Shown: positions 9,405-18,926 of the stretch, in pieces
Position numbering within the stretch: the stretch's first letter is position 1
How the letters are laid out: each line of letters starts with the position of its first letter
Origin: Ruminococcus sp.
GTDB lineage: Bacteria > Bacillota > Clostridia > Oscillospirales > Acutalibacteraceae
DNA: 63,769 nucleotides
NCBI GenBank assembly: GCA_024403825.1
Contig: JAKSRB010000003.1
Span: 1 to 63,769 of the forward strand
Direction: 5' to 3'
Translations under genes and position numbers: made by a program
The notes under the pieces: model-generated
The model's input: the letters and a program-made list of their open reading frames with translations, nothing else
The model's database searches: none
Told to the model about the DNA's origin: nothing

Positions 9405-11072
9405 TCAATACAAACCAATAATCTTTCCGCTTTCATCTACATCAATACTGTTTGCGGCTGGAACCTTTGGCAGTCCCGGCATAGTCATTATATCTCCAGT
9501 ATATACAACTACGAAGCCAGCACCATTTGAAAGTGAAAGATTTCTTACTGTAATTTCAAAATCCTTTGGTGCACCGAGTACGCTTGGATTATCAGTAAGT
9601 GAGTACTGAGTTTTAGCTATACAAACAGGTAATTTATCTCCGCCAAGTGCAGAAATTTCGACAATAGCCTTTTCTGCAGCTGTGGTATAATTAACCTTGG
9701 AAGCACCATAGATATTCTTTGCAATAGATTCTATTTTTTCTTTTATTGTAAGCTCAGTTGAGTACAATGGTTTAAAATCAGATGGCTTTTCGCAAGCCTC
9801 AACAACCTTTTGTGCAAGCTCAACGCCACCGTTTCCACCCTTACCAAAAACATTTGATAATGCGAAATCTGCACCCTTTTCCTTACAATACTCTTCAATA
9901 AATGAAAGCTCTTCTGCTGAATCTGTTCCAAACTGATTTATTGCAACTATAACAGGCACATTATATTTACGCATATTATCAATATGCACACCAAGGTTTA
10001 CGATACCCTTTTTAAGTGCCTCAAGATTTTCGTTTGAAACCTCTGCCTTTGGAACACCGCCATTATATTTCAATGCACGACAGGTTGCTACAATTACTAT
10101 TGCAGACGGATTAAGCTTTGCATATCTGCATTTAATATCAAGGAATTTTTCAGCACCAAGGTCTGAACCAAAGCCAGCCTCAGTAATGCAGTAATCAGCC
10201 AGCTTCAAAGCAAGCTTAGTTGCTCGAACGCTATTGCATCCATGTGCAATATTAGCAAAAGGTCCACCATGCATAATAGCAGGAGTACCCTCAAGGGTCT
10301 GAACAAGGTTTGGCTTAATTGCATCCTTAAGCAAAGCTGTCATTGCACCCTCAGCCTTTATATCCTTTGCGTAAACAGGCTCACCTGAATATGTGTAAGC
10401 AATAAGAATATTTCCAAGTCGCTTTTTTAAATCATTTATATCATCAGCAAGGCAAAGAATCGCCATAACCTCAGAGGCAACAGTAATTATAAAATGGTCC
10501 TCACGAGGCACACCATTTACCTTACCACCCATGCCGATTACGATATTTCTTAATGCCCTGTCATTCATATCAAGACATCTTTTAAATAAAATTCTGCGTG
10601 GGTCAATGCCAAGTACATTTCCCTGCTGAATATGGTTATCAAGCATAGCACAGCAAAGATTATTAGCCGCAGTAATTGCGTGCATATCTCCTGTAAAATG
10701 CAGATTAATATCCTCCATTGGAAGAACCTGAGCATAGCCACCACCAGCGGCACCGCCCTTTATACCAAATACAGGACCGAGTGAAGGCTCTCTGAGGGCA
10801 ATTATAGCTTTTTTGCCGATTTTAGCCATAGCCTGACCAAGTCCGACTGAAGTAGTAGTTTTGCCCTCTCCTGCCGGAGTAGGATTTATTGCGGTAACAA
10901 GGATAAGCTTTCCGTCCTTGTTGCCACTTACTTTCTCGGCAAGCTCATCTGAAAGCTTAGCCTTATACTTTCCATAAAATTCAAGGTCATCTTCATCTAT
11001 TCCAATCTGTGAAGCTACCTCTTTGATAGGCAACAATTTTGCCTGCTGAGCAATTTCAATATCAGTAAGCAT
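9405..11072 (-). CDS. fhs: Formate--tetrahydrofolate ligase
   Basis: A 555-residue ATP-dependent enzyme charging formate onto THF to give 10-formyl-THF, which feeds purine synthesis and acetogenic-type C1 metabolism. The P-loop [15 protein letters not shown] is near residue 65, followed by conserved [13 protein letters not shown] and [10 protein letters not shown] blocks. The length fits the family and the start at ATG 11072 follows GGAGGTG. It heads a unit with tsaE, tsaB and rpiB; the grouping with C1 and pentose supply suits the nearby purine genes. Confidence 0.97.
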   Translation of the reverse strand: MLTDIEIAQQAKLLPIKEVASQIGIDEDDLEFYGKYKAKLSDELAEKVSGNKDGKLILVTAINPTPAGEGKTTTSVGLGQAMAKIGKKAIIALREPSLGPVFGIKGGAAGGGYAQVLPMEDINLHFTGDMHAITAANNLCCAMLDNHIQQGNVLGIDPRRILFKRCLDMNDRALRNIVIGMGGKVNGVPREDHFIITVASEVMAILCLADDINDLKKRLGNILIAYTYSGEPVYAKDIKAEGAMTALLKDAIKPNLVQTLEGTPAIMHGGPFANIAHGCNSVRATKLALKLADYCITEAGFGSDLGAEKFLDIKCRYAKLNPSAIVIVATCRALKYNGGVPKAEVSNENLEALKKGIVNLGVHIDNMRKYNVPVIVAINQFGTDSAEELSFIEEYCKEKGADFALSNVFGKGGNGGVELAQKVVEACEKPSDFKPLYSTELTIKEKIESIAKNIYGASKVNYTTAAEKAIVEISALGGDKLPVCIAKTQYSLTDNPSVLGAPKDFEITVRNLSLSNGAGFVVVYTGDIMTMPGLPKVPAANSIDVDESGKIIGLY

Positions 11073-11201
11073 ATTGAATGCACCTCCATATAATGTTAAA
11101 TATTATTATATCAAAACTATTTAGCTGTATTATTCTAATTTGAAATTATAATTGATATTACACTTCATTTTTAATAATAAGTCAACAAGAGGCATCAAAA
11201 A

Positions 11202-12374
11202 ATGAAAAGAAAATCAAATCTGTCTGACGAATATTCAAATAAAAGTGATATTTTTCTGTGGATACTAACCCTCTCAGCTATAATATATAGTTTACTGCTT
11301 ATTTCAAGTATGCAACGCTCAGGAAGCTATAATTATCTGCGAACACAAATTATTTCAATACTTATCGGAGTAATTTCAGCCATAATCATATGCTTTGCGG
11401 ACTATAACTATATCATAGACAAATGGTATATTTCTGCAATAACCGCTGTTATACTTGCAGGACTTGTATTTATGTTTGGCATACAAGTAAGCGGTACTGA
11501 TGATACGGCATGGATAAGGCTTCCAATGGGATTTACGGTACAGCCCTCCGAATTTATTAAAATCTGTTTTATTATTACTTTTACAAAGCATTTAGCATAT
11601 TTAAAGGAAAATGAAATATTAAAAAATCTTTCCTCAGAAATAAGCCTTGTTATACACGCATTAATACCGATTATAGTAATTCATTTGCAGGGCGATGACG
11701 GAACAGTATTAATATTTTGTTTTATTTTTATTACAATGTCATTTGTTGCAGGTGTTCAATTAAGATATTTTATAATAATGATTATTTCTATCATAATTGG
11801 AATCCCAATAATCTGGAATTTCTTTATGAATAATGAACACAGAAACAGAATACTTGCACTATTGGATTTAGACGGAAATTCAATGAGCAACTACGGCTGG
11901 CAACAGTATCAGGGCAAAGTATCCATCGCAAGTGGAAAAATATTTGGCAGCGGACTTTTTAACGGAAAAAGAGTTAAAAGCGGAATAGTCCCTGAACAGG
12001 AAAATGACTTTATACTTACAGTCGCAGGAGAAGAAATTGGATTTATCGGCTGTATGCTGTTGCTTATCATATTATTTGCGATAATGTTAAGAATTATAGC
12101 AATAGCAAAAAAATGCAAAAATATTAATGGTACGCTTATTTGCTGTGGGGTTTTTACTATCATTGCATCACAAACTATAGTAAATATAGGAATGGTACTC
12201 GGATTTTTGCCGGTTATAGGAATAACGCTTCCTCTTTTCAGCTCAGGAGGTTCATCAGCCTTGAGCATATTAATTTGTATAGGTCTTGTACAAAGCGTAA
12301 AAAAGCATAATTCTGACAATTCATATAAGGTTATAATAAGCAAAAAAAGAAAACAAAAATTATATAACATCTAA
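11202..12374 (+). CDS. rodA: SEDS peptidoglycan polymerase, RodA-like
   Basis: A 390-residue integral membrane protein of the SEDS family (about ten helices), a lipid II glycosyltransferase for cell elongation. It has family blocks FTVQPSEFIKI near 110, the extracellular PEQENDFILTVAGEE loop with the essential acidic residue near 270, and ITLPLFSSGGSS near 350. The start ATG follows GAGG. It is an isolated plus-strand gene between fhs and cdaR. RodA is favoured over FtsW or SpoVE on length and on the absence of division genes; assignment within SEDS is not certain. Confidence 0.85.
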   Translation: MKRKSNLSDEYSNKSDIFLWILTLSAIIYSLLLISSMQRSGSYNYLRTQIISILIGVISAIIICFADYNYIIDKWYISAITAVILAGLVFMFGIQVSGTDDTAWIRLPMGFTVQPSEFIKICFIITFTKHLAYLKENEILKNLSSEISLVIHALIPIIVIHLQGDDGTVLIFCFIFITMSFVAGVQLRYFIIMIISIIIGIPIIWNFFMNNEHRNRILALLDLDGNSMSNYGWQQYQGKVSIASGKIFGSGLFNGKRVKSGIVPEQENDFILTVAGEEIGFIGCMLLLIILFAIMLRIIAIAKKCKNINGTLICCGVFTIIASQTIVNIGMVLGFLPVIGITLPLFSSGGSSALSILICIGLVQSVKKHNSDNSYKVIISKKRKQKLYNI

Positions 12375-12381
12375 AAATAAC

Positions 12382-12407
12382 GGCTGTTTCAAATTATCGA
12401 AACAGCC
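12382..12407. terminator. Terminator between rodA and cdaR
   Basis: A perfect 9-bp stem GGCTGTTTC/GAAACAGCC with an 8-base loop lies between two convergent genes. The minus-strand side has GTTATTTTT after the stem, so it serves cdaR best, and rodA weakly. Confidence 0.75.
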
Positions 12408-12422
12408 ATTAATCATCTAATA

Positions 12423-13676
12423 TTAACTTTTAGAAATAGTAATATTTGCTTTGTATGAACCATATATCCAACAATTTTTATTATTGATACTAAAACTTAC
12501 AGGCATTTGAACAGAGCCTATTGTACCCTTATTTTCAGATACATCTATAACACCTACAATGCTGCCCTCACTCAGCTTTTCCAGTTCATCTTCCGTACCT
12601 ATAACTGTGACAGAAATGTTATTCTGAGTTACAGATGCCTTGTAATCCGAAGATAAACCTTTTACATTAATCTTATCAACCGTAAAGGTTTTGCTCTCCA
12701 AGCCACTGAAATCTATTGTCACCTTAGCAGTAGTTGTATTACTGATATTCTTACAATCAACAGGAATATCAATACCTAAATCAAAGGTAGCCTTAGAATT
12801 TTTCAAGGTTCTGAAATCAAGGCTTTCAAGATTTACAGTTGTTGTTTTATTAAGAATGTCGCTTGGACCTGCAAGCTTAATGGTGTCAGGTTCAATCGTT
12901 ATCATACTTTTATCTACTGTAAACCCTGACGGATTATTTGCAAATACCGGAACAACAGTAACTGTTTTTTCTGGTAATACAGATATTGCTGCCTGTATTG
13001 AAGTAATATCCATATTAAGATGAGCAGGATCAATAATTTCGCCATTGTTGTCATAAAGAATAAGCTCACAATTAACATTAGTTGGTGATTTTAATGTTTC
13101 ATTTACATCTGCAACAGCAGACACCTTTGCAATTTTTGATATTTCAGTTTGTGGCCCAGAAATTGCAACCGAATTTACAGCAAGTGACGGTGATGCATAA
13201 TATCCATCCGCAACCTTATAAATTATGTTTTCCTGTATCTGGAAGGTTGATTCTCTCAGATAATCTACTATTACCTTAACCTTATTAGGAGTTGGATTTG
13301 AAATTATATTAAAACTCGATGCAGGATTTGACTTTGTGGCATTTACAGACAGCTCATACTCACCGGCAGATTCAATTATATTTGCAGTTGCCGTAAGGGT
13401 AATATCTGAGCTTGAAATAGCACCTAATATTGCTCTGTTTCCTGAAATTGTTACAGAGGCTCTTTGATCTCCTCCAGAAAACACCTGCAATCCATTATTT
13501 TTGGCATCCTCAGAAAGCTCAATCTGCACAGGAATATTAGTAACTGTAACATTGGTATCATTAGTTGAACCCATACTCATATATATCCAGATAGATACAG
13601 AAATCACAACGGCAATAATAAATATAAAGTGATCGCTATGCGTAAACATATTCAATGACAATCGCTTATTTTTCAT
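12423..13676 (-). CDS. cdaR: CdaR (YbbR-domain) regulator of the c-di-AMP cyclase
   Basis: A 417-residue membrane-anchored protein with one N-terminal helix (about 15-35) followed by an extracytoplasmic run of beta-rich YbbR repeats. Known CdaR proteins bind and modulate CdaA. A GTG at 13685 lies too close to AAGGGAAG; ATG at 13676 has correct spacing and overlaps the cdaA stop by 11 bases. The usual third member, glmM, does not follow; a terminator and the convergent rodA do. Confidence 0.9.
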   Translation of the reverse strand: MKNKRLSLNMFTHSDHFIFIIAVVISVSIWIYMSMGSTNDTNVTVTNIPVQIELSEDAKNNGLQVFSGGDQRASVTISGNRAILGAISSSDITLTATANIIESAGEYELSVNATKSNPASSFNIISNPTPNKVKVIVDYLRESTFQIQENIIYKVADGYYASPSLAVNSVAISGPQTEISKIAKVSAVADVNETLKSPTNVNCELILYDNNGEIIDPAHLNMDITSIQAAISVLPEKTVTVVPVFANNPSGFTVDKSMITIEPDTIKLAGPSDILNKTTTVNLESLDFRTLKNSKATFDLGIDIPVDCKNISNTTTAKVTIDFSGLESKTFTVDKINVKGLSSDYKASVTQNNISVTVIGTEDELEKLSEGSIVGVIDVSENKGTIGSVQMPVSFSINNKNCWIYGSYKANITISKS

Positions 13677-14556
13677 TACTGTCACTTCCCTTGTGGCTAA
13701 TCTTTTTTAACAAATTGTATTCCTTCTCCTCTTCGTCCTCGTTTATAAAATCCTCTATTAAAAAGCTTTCAAGCTTTGAAACCAACCCATCTCTTGTGTA
13801 ATCACGCAACAATATTCCATTAATAGCAAGAGAAATTACTCCTGTTTCCTCACTTACAACAAGAACCACTGCATCACTCTGCTCACTTATTCCGAGTGCC
13901 GCCCTGTGGCGTGTTCCAAGATTTGGGTCAACATTTTTATTGTCAGTAAGAGGCAAAATACAACCAGCGGCATATAGCTTGCCGTCACGAATTATACTTG
14001 CACCGTCATGAAGTGGTGCTTTATTAAAGAATATATTACCAAATAAGGCTACAGATGTTTCAGCATCAATAATTGTACCTGTAGCCGCAATATCTGAAAG
14101 CTTGGTTTGTCTTTCAAACACGAGCAAAGCACCTGTCTTTGCTCGTGAAAACAGCATAGCTGTATCAGCCGCATTAATTATTGATTTTCTCACACACTTT
14201 TCCCAATCACCGCTTTTACCATGCTTTTGAAAAACCTTTAACACTTTTTTATAGGTGTTATTTCTTCCCATTTGTTCAAGAGCTTTTCTGATTTCTGGTT
14301 GAAATACTATAACAAGTATAACAATAATTGATTCAAAAAGCATTCTCAGTAAGGATGACAGCATTGTTAATCCAAACAATGAAGAAAACACATACAGCAA
14401 AACAAACACTATTACTCCCTTTAATAGCTGAGCCGCACGAGTTTCACGAACAAGCTTTACAAGTCCGAAAATTATTAAAGCAATGGCAAATATATCTATA
14501 ATATCTCTAATCTGTATAGTTTTCAAAATAGAAAAAATAACATTTAATAAATCCAT
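13666..14556 (-). CDS. cdaA: Diadenylate cyclase CdaA
   Basis: A 296-residue enzyme condensing two ATP to cyclic di-AMP. Three N-terminal membrane helices (about 10-85) precede a DisA_N catalytic domain with DGA (184-186) and RHR (216-218), both intact. The C-terminal extension is charged. It begins at ATG 14556 behind GGAGGATG and overlaps cdaR. c-di-AMP controls potassium and osmolyte transport and wall stress in Firmicutes; no target is encoded next door apart from rodA. Confidence 0.96.
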   Translation of the reverse strand: MDLLNVIFSILKTIQIRDIIDIFAIALIIFGLVKLVRETRAAQLLKGVIVFVLLYVFSSLFGLTMLSSLLRMLFESIIVILVIVFQPEIRKALEQMGRNNTYKKVLKVFQKHGKSGDWEKCVRKSIINAADTAMLFSRAKTGALLVFERQTKLSDIAATGTIIDAETSVALFGNIFFNKAPLHDGASIIRDGKLYAAGCILPLTDNKNVDPNLGTRHRAALGISEQSDAVVLVVSEETGVISLAINGILLRDYTRDGLVSKLESFLIEDFINEDEEEKEYNLLKKISHKGSDSNEK

Positions 14557-14689
14557 TGCTGGTCATCCTCCTTCCATACTTCCTGAATTCATTACAAAAT
14601 CTTTAACATTATTATTTTAACACACACATATGACTAATTGCAACCTTTTTATTTAAAATAAAGCAAAAAATCTTGCTATAACACTCTTA

Positions 14690-15838
14690 TTAAATGGATT
14701 TTGCAATTTTTCTTACACAATCTGCCAAATACATAATTTGTTGTTCATTTGAAAATACCGATAAAACTACCCTGACCGTTCCTCCGTCAATAGTATTCAT
14801 AGATTTGTGTGCAAGCGGTGCACAATGAAGTCCTGCACGAACAGCAATATTGTATTTTTCACTAAGCTTCATTGCCACACTTTCACTATCCATTCCTTTG
14901 ATATTAAAAGAAAGTACAGGGACGAAATATCTTTCATCAGGTCTTTGCGTATATAATTCTACACCTGAAATCTTGTTTATTTTGTCATATAATGACTGAA
15001 TTAAAATTATTTCGTGTTTTAATATTTTCTCAGGATTTCTCATTTTTACGAACCTTATTCCCTCAGCAAGTCCTGCTATACCTGATAAATTTACAGTTCC
15101 GCTTTCATATTTATCAGGCAACAAATCAGGCTGTTCAAGGATTTCAGATTGACTGCCTGTTCCACCCTGCACAAGGCTTTCAGGGGTTTTCTCATTATTT
15201 ATTATCATTAAACCTGTTCCCATTGGTCCATATAAACCCTTATGCCCAGCTGTACATAAATAATCAATATAGCTGTCCGCAAGATTTATCGGAATTATGC
15301 CTGCTGTTTGTGCCGCATCAACACACAGCTTTATATCATAAATTTTGCACATTGCACCAATTCTGTCAATCGGCAATTTAAAGCCAAAGACATTTGAAGC
15401 ATGTGTGCATATAACTAATTTTGTATTTGAGTTAATGGCATTTCTGAAATTATCAATCGTTTTGTCATCATCATAGGGAACAAATTCCGCTATTGAATAG
15501 CTGACACCGATTTTTTTCAGCGTTTCAAGAGGACGAGCAACAGCATTGTGTTCAAGTGAGGAAATTACTGCGTGGTCGCCTTTCTTTAAAATTCCTTTAA
15601 TCACCGTATTAAGAGCCGTTGTACAATTCGGAGTAAAAATTACATTTTCAGGAGATGACGCACCAAAAAATTCTGCAACTGCCGAACGGCTTTTATATAC
15701 AAGCTCAGCCGCCTGAAGTGCCAGCTTATAGCCACTCCTCCCGGGATTTGCACCCTTTTCCTTTAATGACGAGGATACAGCATTAATTACGGACTGAGGC
15801 TTTGGAAAAGTAGTCGCCCCATTATCAAAATATATCAT
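14690..15838 (-). CDS. Cysteine desulfurase family protein (selenium/sulfur-associated type)
   Basis: A 382-residue fold type I PLP enzyme related to NifS/SufS. The PLP lysine is K200 in TAGHKGLYG, and a catalytic-type cysteine (C339) lies in RAGLHCAPLAHK. It resembles the EF2568-type subgroup seen with selenium-dependent molybdenum hydroxylase genes rather than housekeeping IscS or SufS. It overlaps the upstream DUF3343 gene by ATGA, implying coupled production of enzyme and carrier. The substrate could be cysteine or selenocysteine; the sequence does not decide. No iscU, sufC or selD is nearby. Confidence 0.85.
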   Translation of the reverse strand: MIYFDNGATTFPKPQSVINAVSSSLKEKGANPGRSGYKLALQAAELVYKSRSAVAEFFGASSPENVIFTPNCTTALNTVIKGILKKGDHAVISSLEHNAVARPLETLKKIGVSYSIAEFVPYDDDKTIDNFRNAINSNTKLVICTHASNVFGFKLPIDRIGAMCKIYDIKLCVDAAQTAGIIPINLADSYIDYLCTAGHKGLYGPMGTGLMIINNEKTPESLVQGGTGSQSEILEQPDLLPDKYESGTVNLSGIAGLAEGIRFVKMRNPEKILKHEIILIQSLYDKINKISGVELYTQRPDERYFVPVLSFNIKGMDSESVAMKLSEKYNIAVRAGLHCAPLAHKSMNTIDGGTVRVVLSVFSNEQQIMYLADCVRKIAKSI

Positions 15839-16062
15839 CTGAAATCAACGGCTGACACACCAAGAATACCTATATTATTTTTCTTTATTATTTCAAGCGA
15901 TTTTTCAAAATCCTTTGTAATCAGCAAACTATAACCACAGGACTTATTACGAAGATGGATTGGTGTTCTAATCATTCTTGCATCTATACCATACTTTTTT
16001 AATAAATCTCTGCTTTTAATTGCGTGTGTAACTGAACTAAACATTATAAGATTATTTTTCAT
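15835..16062 (-). CDS. DUF3343 putative Se/S carrier protein
   Basis: A 75-residue cytoplasmic protein of the DUF3343 family, described as a putative selenium/sulfur carrier. A single cysteine (C42, in NKSCGYS) sits in the expected loop after the RTP motif. An in-frame GTG at 16071 lies inside the ribosome site; ATG at 16062 after AAAGGTGAG is preferred. The four-base overlap with the cysteine desulfurase suggests that the enzyme loads persulfide or selenide onto C42. Confidence 0.82.
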   Translation of the reverse strand: MKNNLIMFSSVTHAIKSRDLLKKYGIDARMIRTPIHLRNKSCGYSLLITKDFEKSLEIIKKNNIGILGVSAVDFR

Positions 16063-16190
16063 ATAACTCACCTTTATTCTACTTAATTTTTATAAATCAT
16101 TTACATTAATATTCGTATTTAGTTTTATTACATATTATGCAAGGATTTATAAAACTGGCACAAAATAAAGGTGTAATGAAAAATCAAATG

Positions 16191-16217
16191 CTGTCACAAG
16201 AATTTTCCTTGTAACAG
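16191..16217 (-). terminator. Terminator after the 197-residue hypothetical gene
   Basis: CTGTCACAAG pairs with CTTGTAACAG (one mismatch) around a short loop, about 25 bases after the stop codon at 16243. The minus-strand tail CATTTGATTTTT is U-rich. Confidence 0.65.
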
Positions 16218-16242
16218 CATAATTTTCTTAAATATTTAACAT

Positions 16243-16836
16243 TTATGAATTGATAGCTTCTTCCTTGTCTGAGGGGCAGGACTTTTGATTATTAAACTGA
16301 ATGACAGCATATATATTATCAATAATAAATTTCTGTGCATTGCGATTATACAGCACAGCTTCATATGTACCATACTGACCTGTACGCTCTTCAGTTATCA
16401 CTCCTAATTCTCTGCCATAATCTGTCGGACTTTTTCTGCTTTTGTTATGCACCACTAAATTGTACAGAACTCCCACATTTACCAACCATTCAGAAATTAC
16501 AGTCCTTTTCAGCTCATCTACATATATTGGATTAACAAGCATATTTATTCTCTTTGCAATTTCGCTTATATTTATCGGACTATCAGAATATTCAAAATTT
16601 GATAATTGCTCTTGTGTAACCGTAAATGGGATTCTATCAGGCATTTCAATTTTTAATTTACCTTTATTATAGACAATCTGCTTTAATATATCAGCAACAT
16701 AAAACATACATCTTGAAATTCTGACATTACTAACAATATCATTTTCAGAAACCTGTTCACCTGTCAGCGGATTAATACCATTTGCAAGCTTTTCAAGATA
16801 CATTTCTGCTCTTGCAATTTTTTCGATTTCATTCAT
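16243..16836 (-). CDS. Conserved hypothetical protein
   Basis: A 197-residue soluble protein that I cannot name. The N-terminal part reads EKLANGINPLTGE and NDIVSNVRISRCMFYV, a pattern I associate with uncharacterised Clostridia proteins; the C-terminal third is predicted mixed alpha/beta and ends in a charged tail. The start is ATG at 16836 behind GGGGTG; an in-frame GTG at 16845 lies within that site. It follows trmD in the ribosome-maturation run and is closed by a terminator. There is no signal peptide or membrane helix. Confidence 0.7.
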   Translation of the reverse strand: MNEIEKIARAEMYLEKLANGINPLTGEQVSENDIVSNVRISRCMFYVADILKQIVYNKGKLKIEMPDRIPFTVTQEQLSNFEYSDSPINISEIAKRINMLVNPIYVDELKRTVISEWLVNVGVLYNLVVHNKSRKSPTDYGRELGVITEERTGQYGTYEAVLYNRNAQKFIIDNIYAVIQFNNQKSCPSDKEEAINS

Positions 16837-16860
16837 ACAGCACACCCCATTTAAACAATA

Positions 16861-17553
16861 TTAATCATTGCTTTTTAACAAATCAGGTCTTTTTATTCTT
16901 GTAACCTCTAAGCTTTTTTCCTTTCGCCATTTTTCTATATTTGCGTGATGTCCGCTCAGCAATACCTCTGGAACCTGCTTGCCTCTCCATTCTGACGGCT
17001 TTGTATATTGCGGATATTCAAGCAATCCATTAAAATGGCTTTCTTCTGTAAAACATTCATTATTTGACAATACTCCAGGAACCATTCTGCACAATGCATC
17101 AGCAAAAACCATTGCAGGCAATTCTCCTCCTGTCAGCACATAATCTCCGATTGAGATTTCTTCATCTATGTATTCATCAAGTAATCGCTGATCTACACCC
17201 TCATAATGACCGCAAAGTATGCAAACATTACTATAATCATTTGCTATTTCTCTTAATCTGCCCTGATTAAGAGTTTTTCCCTGTGGTGACATATAAATAA
17301 AATGTGGCTGTGTATTTGTTTGTCTGCATATTTCTTCAAAGCATAGTGCTATTGGCTCAGCCTTCATCAACATTCCCATTCCGCCACCATAAGGAGTATC
17401 ATCCACTCTCCTATGCTTGTCAAATGCATAATCTCTGAGCTGATGACAGACTATCTCGACAGCTCCGCTTTTTTGTGCTCTGCCTATTATACTTTCATTC
17501 ATTACTGGCTCAAACATCTCAGGAAACAGCGTGATTATATCAATCCTCATCAT
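16861..17553 (-). CDS. trmD: tRNA (guanine-N1)-methyltransferase
   Basis: A 230-residue SPOUT methyltransferase making m1G37 in tRNAs reading CNN and similar codons, which prevents frameshifting. The knotted SAM-binding core includes LCGHYEGVDQR and YVLTGGELPAMV. The start ATG at 17553 is spaced seven bases from AAAGGA and overlaps the rimM stop; another ATG follows at 17550. The rimM-trmD pairing is standard, but rpsP and rplS, which usually flank them, are absent here. Confidence 0.95.
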   Translation of the reverse strand: MMRIDIITLFPEMFEPVMNESIIGRAQKSGAVEIVCHQLRDYAFDKHRRVDDTPYGGGMGMLMKAEPIALCFEEICRQTNTQPHFIYMSPQGKTLNQGRLREIANDYSNVCILCGHYEGVDQRLLDEYIDEEISIGDYVLTGGELPAMVFADALCRMVPGVLSNNECFTEESHFNGLLEYPQYTKPSEWRGKQVPEVLLSGHHANIEKWRKEKSLEVTRIKRPDLLKSND

Positions 17554-18061
17554 CAAATATTCCTTTCATTGGTTGTATAAGCACAAATCCCTCATCAACA
17601 TTTATTTCAATGACTACATCATCAATTACTGGGGCAAGATATTTTTTTCCGCTGCTGTCTGTTATCTCGTAAACATCATTTGCACCAGTATATATTACAT
17701 CTGTAATTTTTCCATATACAATGCTTTCATCATCAACATCACGCACTTCAAGTCCGATTAAATCCTGAATGAAATTGACACCCTCTTCAAGCTGTATATC
17801 ATCTCGGTTTAAATATACCACCTTTCCCCTGTAACGCTCTGCTTCTTCTATAGATTCTACTCCCTTGATTTTTGTTATTGTAACATTTTTGTGCGGTCTT
17901 GATTTTACTTCAATAAATGTTTCTCCGTTTTCATCAAGATAAAGCTTTTTAAAATAACACAAGAACTCAGGTGAATCGCACCATGCATCAATACGCACCT
18001 CACCTTTTATTCCATGTGTTCCTACTATTTTACCTGTTTCAAGATATTGCTTTTTTCCCAT
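17540..18061 (-). CDS. rimM: Ribosome maturation factor RimM
   Basis: A 173-residue 16S processing factor that binds ribosomal protein S19 during 30S head assembly. The N-terminal RimM barrel begins with GKIVGTHGIKGEVRI and a PRC-barrel domain follows from about residue 95, containing LIGLEVRD. The start ATG follows AAGGTGATATA. It overlaps trmD by 14 bases, and the Nudix-pyrophosphatase gene lies 12 bases upstream. Confidence 0.95.
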   Translation of the reverse strand: MGKKQYLETGKIVGTHGIKGEVRIDAWCDSPEFLCYFKKLYLDENGETFIEVKSRPHKNVTITKIKGVESIEEAERYRGKVVYLNRDDIQLEEGVNFIQDLIGLEVRDVDDESIVYGKITDVIYTGANDVYEITDSSGKKYLAPVIDDVVIEINVDEGFVLIQPMKGIFDDED

Positions 18062-18073
18062 TATATCACCTTA

Positions 18074-18925
18074 CTATGCTATTATTTCTATATCAAAATA
18101 TTTTTCCTGAAAATCTATCATTTCTCTGATTTCTGACTTTGTAAAATCAAGTCCAAACGGTGCTACCACCCACTTGTTTTCAACATCATCATTTCGCTTT
18201 ACTACTGCAGCTATTCTTCCCATAAAGCTGTCTATAGGCTTTTTTACTCCTATTATATATGCATCCTGTTCTTCTCCGTCAGGTGCAAGTATATTTTCAA
18301 CATAACCATAATTTATCGGATAACAAATATCAGGATGATTTGGATGTACTGTTCCTATTGGTCTGTCAACCTTAACCTTTACAACACAACCGATTAATCT
18401 GCGTAAATTCTTTTTACTGTCGTCAAGCATATTTACAAGATATGGTAATATACGGTGAGCCTGAGTAGTTACATAATGATGATAGTGAATAAAATCAAGT
18501 ACCTTTTCATGCTCTACCCACCTGTATTCGGAGGTTTCACCTTTTTGCAGTGTAATTGCCTCTTTATCAAAATCACCCTTACAAATATATCCTATATGTA
18601 TGCTGTGTGAATTTTCATAGGTTATAGTATATAGCTTTTCCATTTCATTGCATACAATTCCTGTTTCTTCACGCAATTCTCTGATTGCACCTTGCAGGGG
18701 AGTTTCGTCCTTTAAGACCGCTCCTCCTGCACTTATTTCCCAATGTGACGGATATGTCGGTTTATTTTTATCTCTCCTCATTGCAAGAAAGCTACCGTCT
18801 GTATGCATAACAATTACTTCTGCAACAAGATGATACAGACCTTTTTCTATCTCTCTGCCACGAATAAGATAGGTTCCTGTTTTTTCTAAATTCGCATTAT
18901 AAGCGTCCCAAAATTCAAAGTCCAT
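18074..18925 (-). CDS. Nudix hydrolase fused to an inorganic-pyrophosphatase-like domain
   Basis: A 283-residue two-domain protein. The N-terminal domain resembles IPP-isomerase-type Nudix proteins (HWEISAGG) and carries a complete Nudix box at about 68-90: G, five residues, E, seven residues, REL, REETG. From about residue 175, RRLIGCVVKVKVDRPIG starts a second domain resembling small soluble pyrophosphatase-like proteins of Clostridia, with YPINYGYVE and DGEEQDAYI acidic clusters. If both are active, the first would release phosphate or PPi from a nucleoside or other diphosphate and the second would split PPi. The substrate is unknown. It starts directly after the mutS2 stop. Confidence 0.85.
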   Translation of the reverse strand: MDFEFWDAYNANLEKTGTYLIRGREIEKGLYHLVAEVIVMHTDGSFLAMRRDKNKPTYPSHWEISAGGAVLKDETPLQGAIRELREETGIVCNEMEKLYTITYENSHSIHIGYICKGDFDKEAITLQKGETSEYRWVEHEKVLDFIHYHHYVTTQAHRILPYLVNMLDDSKKNLRRLIGCVVKVKVDRPIGTVHPNHPDICYPINYGYVENILAPDGEEQDAYIIGVKKPIDSFMGRIAAVVKRNDDVENKWVVAPFGLDFTKSEIREMIDFQEKYFDIEIIA

Positions 18926-18926
18926 T

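Noticed and set aside
11073-11201. Tetrahydrofolate riboswitch upstream of fhs
   Set aside because: The leader is AT-rich without the conserved THF aptamer stems; I could only see -10-like sequence.
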